Below are positions 7,935 through 17,600 of a DNA stretch of 64,000 nucleotides, piece by piece. Each line of letters starts with the position of its first letter. Within the stretch, counting starts at the first letter, position 1. Source of the DNA: Bdellovibrio sp. UBA4095 (lineage in GTDB: Bacteria; Bdellovibrionota; Bdellovibrionia; Bdellovibrionales; Bdellovibrionaceae); NCBI GenBank assembly GCA_002381805.1, contig DFXZ01000004.1, positions 496,001-560,000 on the forward strand, given 5' to 3'. The position numbers and the translations under genes were made by a program. The notes below the pieces were generated by a model, which saw nothing but the letters and a program-made list of their open reading frames with translations, was not told the DNA's origin and made no database searches.

Positions 7935-10607
7935 GTGCTAAAAAAACTTATTCTTTTTGCAGCCGCACTTGGCCTTATTGGAATTCTAAGCGTCTTTCTA
8001 ATTGTGCGATCTGTACAGTCAGGACTGCCCCAACTTATTACCGTTAAAGACTACGAACCCCTGCTTGTCAGTCAAGTCTATGATCGCAACGGAAAAAAGA
8101 TTGGTGAGTTCTTCCGCGAGCGTCGAACGCTTGTACCTTACGATAAAATTCCCAAGCAGGTTGTAAATGCTTTTCTAGCAGCGGAAGATGATCAGTTCTT
8201 CGAGCATAAGGGCATCAATCCCCAGGCGATCTTTCGTGCGGCGCTTGCTAACTTACGCGCAGGTCGAACCGTTCAGGGAGGATCTACAATCACTCAACAG
8301 GTGGCCAAGACCCTACTGCTTTCATCAGAAAAAACTTTTATTCGAAAGCTTAGAGATATTCTTTTAGCTTTGGAAATGGAAAAGAATCTTAGCAAAGAAG
8401 ACATCCTCTTTCTTTATTTGAACCAAATTTATTTCGGTCAAGGCGCCTATGGAATTGAACAGGCAGCTCAAGTTTATTATCGCAAGCCCGTTACCGAACT
8501 GACTTTGCCAGAGCTTGCGATCTTGGCAGGTTTGCCACAGGCACCGAGCGGCTATAGCCCGGTTAGAAATCCACTGCGCGCCAAAGAGCGCCAGATGTAC
8601 GTTCTGCGCCGTATGGCCGATGTTGGATTCATTACTCGAGAAGAGGCCGAAAAAGCCATCAGCGAACCGATCAAAGTTTATGTTCGCGAGAACTACGAAA
8701 CCTTCGCTCCTTTTTATCTTGAGACCGTTCGTCAGCTCCTTGTTGAGCAGCTCGGCGAGAACATGGTTCTTGATAAAGGTCTTCGCATCCACACCAGCCT
8801 GGATCTAGATAAGCAAATCGCTGCACAAACTGCAGTGATGTCGGGCTTGAAAGAGCTTGATAAGCGTCAAGGCTACCGCGGTCCTTTAAAAAACATCGCG
8901 GACGAGGAAGAAATTTCCGAGTTTCTTAAGACGTCACAAACGAAACTCATCTTGGATCACACTCCCGAGCGCGTAATTATGCCTGATGGGAAGTTTGCCG
9001 AAATTGTTCCACCTAAAGTGGTGGCTGAAGGACAAGCGCCTTCACTCCTCCCCGCCTTTTTGAAACTAAATGATTCTGTCGAAGCTATCGTAGAAAAAGT
9101 AGATGATTCCCTCGGAGTGGTTCACGTTAAGCTTCCTGGTGCGAATGGTCTTATTGATTTTGATTCGATGACTTGGGCGCGAAAGCCTGACCCCGAAATT
9201 CGCTGGGACTTTGCCGTTATTAAGAAGCCTTCACAGGCTTTGAAAAAAGGCGATGTCATTTTAGCTAAGATTGTCTCCAGTAAGTTTTCTTCGGAGCGGA
9301 TCGAGGCCGCTATCAAAAAGATGAAAGCTGGCTCGAAAGCTCCCGACCTGACGCAGTTTGTTCAGCTAGAGTTGGATCAAGAACCCGTCGTTGAGGCAGC
9401 TTTAATTTCCTTCGACCAACAGAACCAAGACATTCTTGCAATGGTCGGCGGTTCAAACTTTGCGAAAAGCGAATTCAATCGTGCTATCCAAGCTCCGCGC
9501 CAGACGGGATCTGCATTTAAGGCGCTGGTCTATGCATCGGCACTTGATAAAGGCTATACTCCTGCGACACCAATTATGGACGCCCCTATTGTCTATGAAG
9601 ACGGACAGGAAATGTCTGACTCTGAAGGGCAAGAAGATGCCAAAGCATGGAAGCCATCAAATCACTCAAAGCGTTTCGGCGGCGACATTCTTTTTAGAAA
9701 TGCTCTTGTACAATCTTTGAACGTCCCAACAATTAAAATTATCGAAGATATTGGTGTTCCTTGGTCGACTGATTATGCCAAACGCCTCGGAGTGTTTAGT
9801 CCAATCAATCAGGACTTCACATTAGCACTGGGCTCCAGCAGTACTACACTTTATGAAATGACAAAGGTCTTTGCAGAGTTCGGTCGCTTGGGCCGACGCC
9901 TAAGCCCTATGCTTATTCACAAAGTTGAAGACCCATCGGGGAAAGTTATTCTGCAGACTGTAAGTTTGGATGCGCGCTTCCGTAAAGAGATCGATACTAT
10001 TAACGAAGAATATGAAAAGCGCCGCCAGGAGTATCTGGCAAAGGTAAAAGACGAAACAAAATCTGCCGAAGAACAGAAAACTCTGTCCGCCAAATTAGAC
10101 GAGTATATTTTCTTCCAGGACCCAAATCAGCTTATTCGTCCGACCACTGCTTACATCATGACTTCTTTGCTAAGAGGCGTGGTGGAAGACAACAAGGGAA
10201 CCGGTCAAAGAGCTCGAGCAGTAGGTCGTGAGGTTGCTGGGAAAACAGGAAGCTCAAATAACTACTATGACGCGTGGTTCATCGGTTACAGCCCACAAAT
10301 CTCAACGGGAGTTTGGGTCGGTTTTGACAAAGAGAAGAGTCTTGGCAAAGGAGAGGTCGGCGGTAGATCGGCCCTGCCAATTTGGGTTGATTATATGAAG
10401 TCGGCCCATGAGAATCTTCCTCAGATGACTTTCCCCGTTCCTGACGGTATTGTCTTTGCCAATATCGATCGTGAAACAGGAAAGCTCGCTTCGGCTTCGA
10501 CGAAAGATATTGTTCGTCAGGCATTTGCGGAAGGAACAGAGCCTACTGTCGCCTCAAGCAAGGCCGAGGAAACAACTGACTTTTACAAACAGGATCTATC
10601 GGAATGA
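7935..10607 (+). CDS. mrcA: penicillin-binding protein 1A (class A, bifunctional)
   Basis: 890-aa inner-membrane peptidoglycan synthase. An N-terminal membrane anchor (about 5-27) is followed by a GT51 glycosyltransferase domain (E84 in AEDDQFFEHKG, then QGGSTITQQVAK and LFLYLNQIYFGQGAYG), an OB-like insert, and a transpeptidase domain with the nucleophile S526 in TGSAFK, an SLN motif, and KTG at 770-772. It begins with GTG. Its stop codon overlaps the uvrA start (ATGA). Length is normal for PBP1A. The C-terminal region contains a charged helical insert around residues 685-725. Confidence 0.95.
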   Translation: MLKKLILFAAALGLIGILSVFLIVRSVQSGLPQLITVKDYEPLLVSQVYDRNGKKIGEFFRERRTLVPYDKIPKQVVNAFLAAEDDQFFEHKGINPQAIFRAALANLRAGRTVQGGSTITQQVAKTLLLSSEKTFIRKLRDILLALEMEKNLSKEDILFLYLNQIYFGQGAYGIEQAAQVYYRKPVTELTLPELAILAGLPQAPSGYSPVRNPLRAKERQMYVLRRMADVGFITREEAEKAISEPIKVYVRENYETFAPFYLETVRQLLVEQLGENMVLDKGLRIHTSLDLDKQIAAQTAVMSGLKELDKRQGYRGPLKNIADEEEISEFLKTSQTKLILDHTPERVIMPDGKFAEIVPPKVVAEGQAPSLLPAFLKLNDSVEAIVEKVDDSLGVVHVKLPGANGLIDFDSMTWARKPDPEIRWDFAVIKKPSQALKKGDVILAKIVSSKFSSERIEAAIKKMKAGSKAPDLTQFVQLELDQEPVVEAALISFDQQNQDILAMVGGSNFAKSEFNRAIQAPRQTGSAFKALVYASALDKGYTPATPIMDAPIVYEDGQEMSDSEGQEDAKAWKPSNHSKRFGGDILFRNALVQSLNVPTIKIIEDIGVPWSTDYAKRLGVFSPINQDFTLALGSSSTTLYEMTKVFAEFGRLGRRLSPMLIHKVEDPSGKVILQTVSLDARFRKEIDTINEEYEKRRQEYLAKVKDETKSAEEQKTLSAKLDEYIFFQDPNQLIRPTTAYIMTSLLRGVVEDNKGTGQRARAVGREVAGKTGSSNNYYDAWFIGYSPQISTGVWVGFDKEKSLGKGEVGGRSALPIWVDYMKSAHENLPQMTFPVPDGIVFANIDRETGKLASASTKDIVRQAFAEGTEPTVASSKAEETTDFYKQDLSE

Positions 10608-13522
10608 AGGATATTCACCTCTGGGGGGTGAAACAAAACAATCTGAAAAACATTGAGGTCAAGATTCCCGTTGGTTCACTGACGGTGATCTGTGGCCCCA
10701 GTGGTTCGGGCAAATCCTCTTTGGCCTTCGAAACTCTATTTGCAGAAGGCCAAAGGCGTTTTATTGAGAGCATGTCGAACTATGCGCGACAATTTCTGAA
10801 TAAAGCTCCTAAGCCTGACATAGAGGGAATCAGCAACATTCCCCCGTCCATTTCTATCGAACAAAAGAATACGGTGAAAAGCTCGCGCTCGACCGTGGGC
10901 ACGACGACTGAAATCATCGATTATCTTCGTCTGCTTTATGAAAAGATCGGCAAATCCTATTGTCCGACTCATCATTTACCGACCGAGAAAGAAAGCGTTA
11001 CTGAAGCGACCGATAAGGTCCTGAAAAGCTTTTCTGGCAAGCGCGGCTACATCCTTGTAGAGATCAATGCTGAGGGCAGGGTGGCCCAGGGCAAAAAGCT
11101 GCACTCTCTGCTTTTGCAGGATGGATACTTACGAATCTATCTTCCGCCCATCACTCCATCTTCTACGACCGAAAAAGCCACCAAAAAAGCCTCTGGTAAA
11201 AAGAAAGTCGATAGCAAAAAAACAGCTCAAGATGTGTCGCCTCTAGGGGTCATTAAGACAGCCATGGGCACTGTCGTGGAAATCAGTGATGCTGCTGCCA
11301 TTAAAAAAGGTCTGCCTAAAGAGACTTTCTATTTGGTTGTCGATCGCATGAGTTTTAACGAAGATGAGCGTGGACGCCTGGCTGATTCATTGTCTCAGGC
11401 TTATGAAGTCAGCATTAAATACAATTCGAATTTTATTTCTCGAAAGGCAGCGATCATTACGACCGAAGGCGAAGAACTGCAGGTCAGTGAAGAGCTCTCT
11501 TGCCCAGCTTGTGGCTACAATCCTCCGCCGCTGACTTCCAAGCTTTTCAGTTTCAATTCTCCGATCGGCGCTTGCCCTACTTGCAAAGGTTTTGGAAATA
11601 TCTTGGATATTGATGAAGGCAAGGTCATTCCGAACCCTGCTTTAAGTATTGCTCAAGGGGCACTGAGCCCCTTTTGGATGCCAAGTGCGGCCTCTGATAA
11701 AAAGGAACTGCTCGCTTTCTGTAAAAAGAATAAAATCGATATTCACGCACCTTGGAACGACCTTTCAAAGAACCATCGCGAGATGATCTGGAACGGGACC
11801 AAGGATTTTTATGGCGTCAAAGGTCTGTTCGAGTACCTTGAGCAAAAGAAGTATAAAATGCATGTGCGTGTTTTTATCGCACGCTTTCGCAGTCCCTTTG
11901 AATGCCCCACCTGTAAAGGTGGAAGGCTGCGACCTGAATCAAATGATGTTCTGATCGCCAGCCATAATATAAATCAATTATCAGCAATGACGATCGAAGA
12001 ACTGCATAAGTTTTTTGTCGACATGCAGTTGACCGATCATCAAGTTGAGCTTGCTGGCGAAGTCCTGAAGCAAATCCGCTCGCGCCTGGCCTTTCTAATG
12101 CGGGTTGGAGTTCACTATCTTTCTTTAGGACGAGAAACCAGAACTCTTTCAGGCGGCGAATACCAGCGCTTGGTTTTAGCTAATCAGCTGGGCATGGGTC
12201 TGTCTCAGACACTTTATGTTTTGGACGAACCAACAGTAGGCTTACATCCTCGTGATAACGACCGCTTGATTTCGATTTTGAAAGATCTTAAAGAACTTGG
12301 AAATACACTGGTGATCGTTGAGCACGATCATGATGTGATCAAATCCAGCGAGAATATTATCGAGATGGGGCCAGGTTCTGGATATCTTGGTGGAGAAGTC
12401 GTTTACTCAGGCTCTACAGTTGATTTTTATAAGAGCGACACTTCAAATACCGTTCCTTATTTAAAAGCCACAAAACACACAGCTCTCAGAACTATCCGAC
12501 CTGTGGATATCGACAACTACAAAATAAAATTAGAACTTAAAGGTGCGCGCGGGCACAATTTGAAAAATGTCGACGTTGTCATCCCATTGAACAGACTTGT
12601 GGCGGTGACCGGAGTCAGCGGTTCCGGCAAATCAACATTGATCAGTAAAACTCTCTATCCCGCACTGGCTCGTGCGCTTGATATTGAATTCATGCCAGCT
12701 CAAGAATACTCCTCGCTTGAAGGCATTGATAATATCAAAAACGTGCTTTTGATCGATCAGTCGCCTATTGGAAAGTCAGCACGAAGCTCTCCTGTAACTT
12801 ACTTGAAAGCATTTGATGCGATTCGAACCATTATGGCGGCGACCCAGGAGGCTCAAGCTCGTGGATACACCGCAGGAACTTTTAGTTTGAATGTCGACGG
12901 TGGACGCTGCCCAGCCTGCAAAGGGACGGGGTTTGAAGAAATCGACATGATGTTTATGGATAATGTTCTGCTGCCTTGTGATGTCTGTGACGGCAGAAAA
13001 TACCGTTCGGAAATACTAGAAATTCAGTACAAGAATAAAAATATTGCGGAAATCCTTGCGATGACAGTTGGCGAAGCGATGAACTTCTTTGTGGCACATC
13101 CCAATATCCGCAAGCCACTCAGTGTGCTTAAAGAAGTCGGTTTGGACTATCTGCAACTAGGCCAGCCCTCAAACTCATTAAGTGGTGGGGAATCCCAGCG
13201 TCTTAAGATCGCCAAGGAACTCGCACAGGTTCAGCAAAAATCGACTTTATACATTCTGGACGAGCCAACCACGGGTCTGCACTTCAAAGAGGTAGAGCTT
13301 CTGATGAAAGTGCTGAACAAGCTCATTGAAACTGGTGGCAGCGTCATCGTAGTGGAGCATAACCAGGATGTGATCCAAGGTTCCGATTATATTATTGACC
13401 TCGGCCCCGAAGCAGGTAAAAAAGGCGGCAGTATTGTGGCCCAGGGATCTCCGCAAGAGATCATGAAAGTGAAGAAAAGCCTGACGGGTCAGTATTTGAA
13501 ACGCTACGTAGAAGGCACTTAA
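10604..13522 (+). CDS. uvrA: excinuclease ABC subunit A
   Basis: 972-aa DNA-damage recognition ATPase of nucleotide excision repair. Both ABC modules are intact: Walker A GPSGSGKSS near residue 31 and GVSGSGKST near 669; signatures LSGGEYQRL and LSGGESQRL; and two CxxC zinc modules (CPACG...CPTC and CPACK...CDVC). Between about residues 185 and 210 there is a Lys/Ser/Thr-rich insertion. The N-terminal Walker region reads CGPSGSGKSS where most UvrA have TGLSGSGKSS. It is translationally coupled to the PBP gene by a four-base overlap, an unusual partner. Confidence 0.95.
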   Translation: MKDIHLWGVKQNNLKNIEVKIPVGSLTVICGPSGSGKSSLAFETLFAEGQRRFIESMSNYARQFLNKAPKPDIEGISNIPPSISIEQKNTVKSSRSTVGTTTEIIDYLRLLYEKIGKSYCPTHHLPTEKESVTEATDKVLKSFSGKRGYILVEINAEGRVAQGKKLHSLLLQDGYLRIYLPPITPSSTTEKATKKASGKKKVDSKKTAQDVSPLGVIKTAMGTVVEISDAAAIKKGLPKETFYLVVDRMSFNEDERGRLADSLSQAYEVSIKYNSNFISRKAAIITTEGEELQVSEELSCPACGYNPPPLTSKLFSFNSPIGACPTCKGFGNILDIDEGKVIPNPALSIAQGALSPFWMPSAASDKKELLAFCKKNKIDIHAPWNDLSKNHREMIWNGTKDFYGVKGLFEYLEQKKYKMHVRVFIARFRSPFECPTCKGGRLRPESNDVLIASHNINQLSAMTIEELHKFFVDMQLTDHQVELAGEVLKQIRSRLAFLMRVGVHYLSLGRETRTLSGGEYQRLVLANQLGMGLSQTLYVLDEPTVGLHPRDNDRLISILKDLKELGNTLVIVEHDHDVIKSSENIIEMGPGSGYLGGEVVYSGSTVDFYKSDTSNTVPYLKATKHTALRTIRPVDIDNYKIKLELKGARGHNLKNVDVVIPLNRLVAVTGVSGSGKSTLISKTLYPALARALDIEFMPAQEYSSLEGIDNIKNVLLIDQSPIGKSARSSPVTYLKAFDAIRTIMAATQEAQARGYTAGTFSLNVDGGRCPACKGTGFEEIDMMFMDNVLLPCDVCDGRKYRSEILEIQYKNKNIAEILAMTVGEAMNFFVAHPNIRKPLSVLKEVGLDYLQLGQPSNSLSGGESQRLKIAKELAQVQQKSTLYILDEPTTGLHFKEVELLMKVLNKLIETGGSVIVVEHNQDVIQGSDYIIDLGPEAGKKGGSIVAQGSPQEIMKVKKSLTGQYLKRYVEGT

Positions 13523-13563
13523 GTACGGAGCCCCGTGCTCCCGAAAATGGAAACAGCAAAAGA

Positions 13564-15282
13564 ATGTTAGTAGAAATCAAAAAGATCCTTAAAGAAGTTA
13601 AGCACTACAAAAAAACCGTTGCCATCGTTGCCGTCGCCGGCGTGGTTCATGCTATCTCATTTAGTCAGTTAGCGATGCTGGTTAAGCCTCTGTTCGACAA
13701 CCTTGCTGATGCTTCCTTCGACAAAGTTGTGAATCTTATTCCCATTGCTTTGGGTCTTTCGTTGGCAGCGGCAGTTGGTCGCTATTTCCACATCTATTTG
13801 ATGAACTATGTTGCTGAATGCGTTGTTCAACGTTTGCGCCAGCAACTTCAGCAAAAATTCATGAAGCTGAATTTGTCTTTTCATAACAGCTTCAGCACGG
13901 GTTCCGGTGGCCTTATTAGTCGGATCTTGAACGACATCAGTCAGATCCAAGATGGCCTTAGAATGGTCGCAGATATCTTTCTGCATCCTTTGCTGTTTAT
14001 CTTTCTTTTGATCAACTTGTTCCGCATTGACTGGAAATTGACTCTTGCAACTCTTTTGCTGGTTCCCATCATTGCGACTTTCTTAAAGTCAGTTTCGCGC
14101 AGCCTTCGCAAATACATCCCTATCGGTCAGACAGTTCTAGAAAAAATGACCGGAACCATCAAAGAAACCTTAGATGGCGTGCGCATCATTCAGTCTTTCA
14201 ATTTAGAGAAAGTCATGGGTGATCGCCTTATTGATGAATCCGTTGATTACCTTGCTGCCAGAAAAAAGGTTCACGCAAGAACAGAGATCATGGGTCCCGT
14301 GTCTGAATTTCTCGCTACCGGCATTGTCATGTGCGTGCTGCTTTACACAACATATGAAGTATCGCAAGGACGGGCAACACCTGGAACCTTTGTTGGATTT
14401 ATCACTTCCCTATTAATGATCAACCAGCCTCTTAAGAAGTTTCAAGAATCTTACGTGCGACTGCAAAGAGTGACCGTATCGGCACAGCGAATTTATAGCA
14501 TCATTGAATCTGATCAAGAAGTTCCCGAAAGCCGGGTGAACAAACCGTTCCCCGCCAAGTGGGAAAAGATCGAATACAAAAACGTCAGCTTTTCATATGG
14601 CAAAGATATGATTCTGAAAGGAATTGATCTTGAAATACGCAAAGGCGAAGTGATTGCCTTGGTGGGTGCGAGCGGTAGCGGTAAGTCGACTATCGTAAAT
14701 CTGCTGGAGCGTTTCTTTGACGCCACCTCTGGGGAAATTCTGATCGATGGACAAAATATCCTGGACATAAACTTAAAAGATCTGCGCAAGAATATTGCGC
14801 TGGTCACCCAAGACGTGTTTCTTTTTAGCGATACGATCGAAAGAAATATCTGGGCCGGCGACTTCGGCAAAGATAATTCCGAAGTTGAAAAGATGGCTCG
14901 TTTAGCCAACGCCCATGATTTTATCATGAAAATGCCAGAAGGTTATCAAAGCCGTGTCGGCGATCGCGGAAATCTTCTTTCTGGCGGCGAAAAGCAAAGA
15001 GTCAGCATAGCCCGCGCAATGTTTAAAGATGCGCCGATCTTGATTCTGGATGAAGCAACAAGCGCGCTCGACACCGCAAGTGAGATCGAGGTGCAAAAAG
15101 GTTTGGATCATTTGATGAAAGGTCGAACCGCTCTGGTCATTGCCCACCGCCTTTCAACGATTCAGAAAGCTGATAAAATTGTCGTTCTCAAAGACGGTCA
15201 GATAATCGAAGTGGGCACTCATCAGGATCTGCTTAAAAACGAATCTGAATACTTCCGCTTCCATTCTTTACAGCACTCATAA
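13564..15282 (+). CDS. msbA: MsbA-type lipid A/lipid flippase ABC transporter
   Basis: 572-aa half-size ABC exporter: six membrane helices in residues 20-300, then an ATPase domain with Walker A GASGSGKST (near 371), a Q-loop TQDVFLF, the signature LSGGEKQR and Walker B ILILDEATSALD. This layout and length fit MsbA, which flips lipid A-core across the inner membrane, though a general lipid or peptide exporter is possible. No strong ribosome site is seen before the ATG. It follows uvrA by 41 bases. Confidence 0.85.
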   Translation: MLVEIKKILKEVKHYKKTVAIVAVAGVVHAISFSQLAMLVKPLFDNLADASFDKVVNLIPIALGLSLAAAVGRYFHIYLMNYVAECVVQRLRQQLQQKFMKLNLSFHNSFSTGSGGLISRILNDISQIQDGLRMVADIFLHPLLFIFLLINLFRIDWKLTLATLLLVPIIATFLKSVSRSLRKYIPIGQTVLEKMTGTIKETLDGVRIIQSFNLEKVMGDRLIDESVDYLAARKKVHARTEIMGPVSEFLATGIVMCVLLYTTYEVSQGRATPGTFVGFITSLLMINQPLKKFQESYVRLQRVTVSAQRIYSIIESDQEVPESRVNKPFPAKWEKIEYKNVSFSYGKDMILKGIDLEIRKGEVIALVGASGSGKSTIVNLLERFFDATSGEILIDGQNILDINLKDLRKNIALVTQDVFLFSDTIERNIWAGDFGKDNSEVEKMARLANAHDFIMKMPEGYQSRVGDRGNLLSGGEKQRVSIARAMFKDAPILILDEATSALDTASEIEVQKGLDHLMKGRTALVIAHRLSTIQKADKIVVLKDGQIIEVGTHQDLLKNESEYFRFHSLQHS

Positions 15283-15517
15283 GCAGACTCTGCCCTTGCA
15301 GGCAGAGCTGTCTAAACATCTAGCTGTCTAAATATTAGCGAATTTATCATTCTGAGCCAGTTTCATAAATATCAATGAATTTCGCAGCTTTAACTGCTGT
15401 GAACACGGTCACTACGTCCAGGTTTGACATCTTTTTAGACAGCTTTGCTAAAGTTCGTCTAACCTATTGACGATAAAGATATCGACACTTTTTTAGGTTC
15501 ATTGAAAGGATTTAAAT
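15283..15517. other. intergenic control region with three AGCTGTCTAAA copies
   Basis: The 235-base gap holds an inverted repeat CTCTGCC/GGCAGAG just after msbA, without a T-run, so it is a weak terminator at best. The 11-mer AGCTGTCTAAA occurs twice in direct orientation (15306-15316 and 15322-15332) and once inverted (15434-15444), 75-120 bases before the sigma-54 activator gene. AAAGGA provides its ribosome site. Confidence 0.5.
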
Positions 15518-17074
15518 ATGATTAATTGGGATGAGTTTGAACATATACACGTTATTAACAAACTCAAGCAGATCTTAAGCGCTTGGTGGAACATCGATGT
15601 TGTCTTTACTGACGAACGTGGCGCCCTTCGCGGATATGATTCTGACAAAGCTAACTTCAACAACCCTGCTGTTACCGCATTGATCCGCAAAGAAGCTGGT
15701 CAGGCCAACATCGCAGAAGTTGTGACGAAATCCTTGGACGAGCTAAGAACGTCTCAAAATCGCTTCACCCTTCGCAAATGGGACATGGTGGGCTTTGATA
15801 TTGGCGTCTTCCCTATCATGATCGACAACGACTGTGTCGGCACTGTGGTGGCGATGGGCTTCTTTAAAGACAACAATTTTTCTACTCGTCTTGGAGAAAT
15901 CCGTGATCGTCTAGCTGCCTTCGGCATGTCAGGCGAAGTGATCGAGAAATGTCTTGGTAAACTAAAGTATCTCGACGACCAAGAGAGAACCCACTTTACA
16001 GAGCTTTGTGAATTGGTTGCTCAAGAGATCGTAACTCTTCATCTTGAGATCACTTCTCGTGAAGATCGCATCAAAGAACTTAATAAAGAGCTCGGCAACC
16101 GGTTCAAGTATGACAACATGATCGGTAAGTCGAAGCCTATGCAGTCTCTGTATGCTTTGCTTGATAAAATCAAAGGCGCAGACTCTACAGTTCTTGTTCA
16201 AGGGGAAAACGGTACTGGTAAGGAATTGATTGCGAAATCAATCCACTACAACTCACACCGTAAAGACAAAGCTTTTGTTATTCAGAACTGTTCGGCATTC
16301 AATGACAACCTTTTGGAATCTGAACTCTTCGGTCACATCAAAGGATCGTTCACTGGCGCACTTAAAGACAAAAAAGGTCTTTTTGAAATGGCCGACAAAG
16401 GAACGTTCTTCCTGGATGAGATCGGCGATACCTCTCCCACAATGCAGGTTAAGCTTCTGCGCGTCTTGCAAGAAGGCACCTTTATGCCAGTCGGTTCAAC
16501 TGAATCTAAAAAAGTTGACGTGCGAATCGTGGCAGCAACAAACAGAAATCTTAAAGAGATGGTCGAGGCAGGTACATTCCGAGAAGACTTATACTACCGT
16601 CTGAATGTTATCAACATCCGCGTTCCACCTCTTCGCGAAAGAAAAGAAGACATTCCGTTCCTTGTGGAGTTCTTCTTGAACAAGATTCACGATCAACAAG
16701 GTGGCGCAAAACGCCAGATCACTAAGCGTGCTCTTGAAAAGCTTTATGATTATCCATGGCCAGGTAACGTTCGAGAATTGCAAAACGAAATCGAAAGACT
16801 TTGCGTTCTTTCCGGTGACGAAACGAAGTTGATGGCTGAATTGCTTTCACCAAAAGTTTTGGAAGCTGGCGAAAAGAACAAAGTCCAAGGTTCTCGTTTG
16901 CAAGGCAAGTTGAAAGACGCTTTAGAAGATCTTGAACGCGAAATGATCCGCGAAGGTCTTCGCCGCACAGGTTGGAACAAATCCAAGCTGGCGAAGGAAC
17001 TGGGCATCAGCCGCGCCGGCCTGATCATGAAGGTCGAAAAATACGGACTGGATAAGCGTAAGCTTGCTCGGTAG
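15518..17074 (+). CDS. sigma-54-dependent transcriptional activator
   Basis: 518 aa. The N-terminal 170 residues form a sensory domain resembling PocR/GAF-type ligand-binding modules; no response-regulator receiver is present. A linker helix leads to the sigma-54 AAA+ domain with Walker A GENGTGKE (229-236), the sigma-54 contact loop GSFTGA (276-281), Walker B GTFFLDEIGD and an Arg-finger region ending VPPLRERKEDIP. A Fis-type helix-turn-helix lies at about 470-515. It should therefore activate RNA polymerase-sigma-54 in response to a small ligand; its targets are not evident. A strong terminator follows. Confidence 0.92.
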   Translation: MINWDEFEHIHVINKLKQILSAWWNIDVVFTDERGALRGYDSDKANFNNPAVTALIRKEAGQANIAEVVTKSLDELRTSQNRFTLRKWDMVGFDIGVFPIMIDNDCVGTVVAMGFFKDNNFSTRLGEIRDRLAAFGMSGEVIEKCLGKLKYLDDQERTHFTELCELVAQEIVTLHLEITSREDRIKELNKELGNRFKYDNMIGKSKPMQSLYALLDKIKGADSTVLVQGENGTGKELIAKSIHYNSHRKDKAFVIQNCSAFNDNLLESELFGHIKGSFTGALKDKKGLFEMADKGTFFLDEIGDTSPTMQVKLLRVLQEGTFMPVGSTESKKVDVRIVAATNRNLKEMVEAGTFREDLYYRLNVINIRVPPLRERKEDIPFLVEFFLNKIHDQQGGAKRQITKRALEKLYDYPWPGNVRELQNEIERLCVLSGDETKLMAELLSPKVLEAGEKNKVQGSRLQGKLKDALEDLEREMIREGLRRTGWNKSKLAKELGISRAGLIMKVEKYGLDKRKLAR

Positions 17075-17100
17075 TTCCATCTAAATTCAAAGCTAGTAAC

Positions 17101-17133
17101 AAAATACCCCGTCGAAAATACGGGGTATTTTGC
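17101..17133 (+). terminator. intrinsic terminator after the sigma-54 activator
   Basis: A long perfect inverted repeat, AAAATACCCCGT paired with ACGGGGTATTTT across a short loop, with A-run and T-run flanks. It lies 26 bases after the stop codon and marks the left edge of the AT-rich accessory block. Confidence 0.85.
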
Positions 17134-17181
17134 TTATTGACGTTGTATCTATTTGAAATTATTAAATATTGCCTCTTTACG

Positions 17182-17209
17182 AAAATTATACCCAGCTAGG
17201 TATAATTTT
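17182..17209. promoter_or_regulatory. probable HipB operator
   Basis: A 28-base near-perfect palindrome has arms AAAATTATACC and GGTATAATTTT. Its core is TATAC-N8-GTATA, with the same 5-8-5 spacing as the E. coli HipB operator TATCC-N8-GGATA and one base changed per half. It lies 110 bases upstream of hipB in a very AT-rich region, consistent with autoregulation by the HipAB complex. Confidence 0.65.
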
Positions 17210-17318
17210 GAATTATATAGACTATGGTATATTTAATAATTATATCCTACTCTACCTAATTTAATATTATATATAATAGGGAATAATATAAATTGGTTGC
17301 CGAACGATCTGAGGAATT

Positions 17319-17600
17319 ATGCAAACTGAAAAACATCAGCCGGTACAACAAAGTTCTCATGTCAGATCCATTGAGCAACTCGGGAATGTCATAAAACGAT
17401 TCAGAAAATTGCAGAAGATTTCACAAATTGAGTTAGCTAAAAAAGCTGGTGTCACTCAAAAGACTATTTCAAACATTGAAAGCAACAGCAGTAAAGCAAC
17501 GATCGGGACTCTCCTGTTAGTTCTCTCTGCGCTCAAACTTGATTTAATGGTCATCGAAAGAGCCCAAAACAATATCGAAGACCTCGAAGGGTTGTATTAG
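17319..17600 (+). CDS. hipB: HipB-like antitoxin, XRE helix-turn-helix
   Basis: 93-aa DNA-binding antitoxin. Residues about 22-76 form an XRE/Cro-type helix-turn-helix (IKRFRKLQKISQIELAKKAG followed by VTQKTISNIESN), close in layout to E. coli HipB (88 aa). It should repress its own operon and neutralise HipA by complex formation. The ATG has GAGG five bases upstream. Its TAG stop abuts the hipA ATG with no gap. The palindrome at 17182-17209 is its likely operator. Confidence 0.9.
   Translation: MQTEKHQPVQQSSHVRSIEQLGNVIKRFRKLQKISQIELAKKAGVTQKTISNIESNSSKATIGTLLLVLSALKLDLMVIERAQNNIEDLEGLY

Noticed and set aside
13526..13542. GGAGC/GCTCC mini-hairpin between uvrA and msbA
   Set aside because: Stem of five bases without a T-run; too weak to call a terminator.
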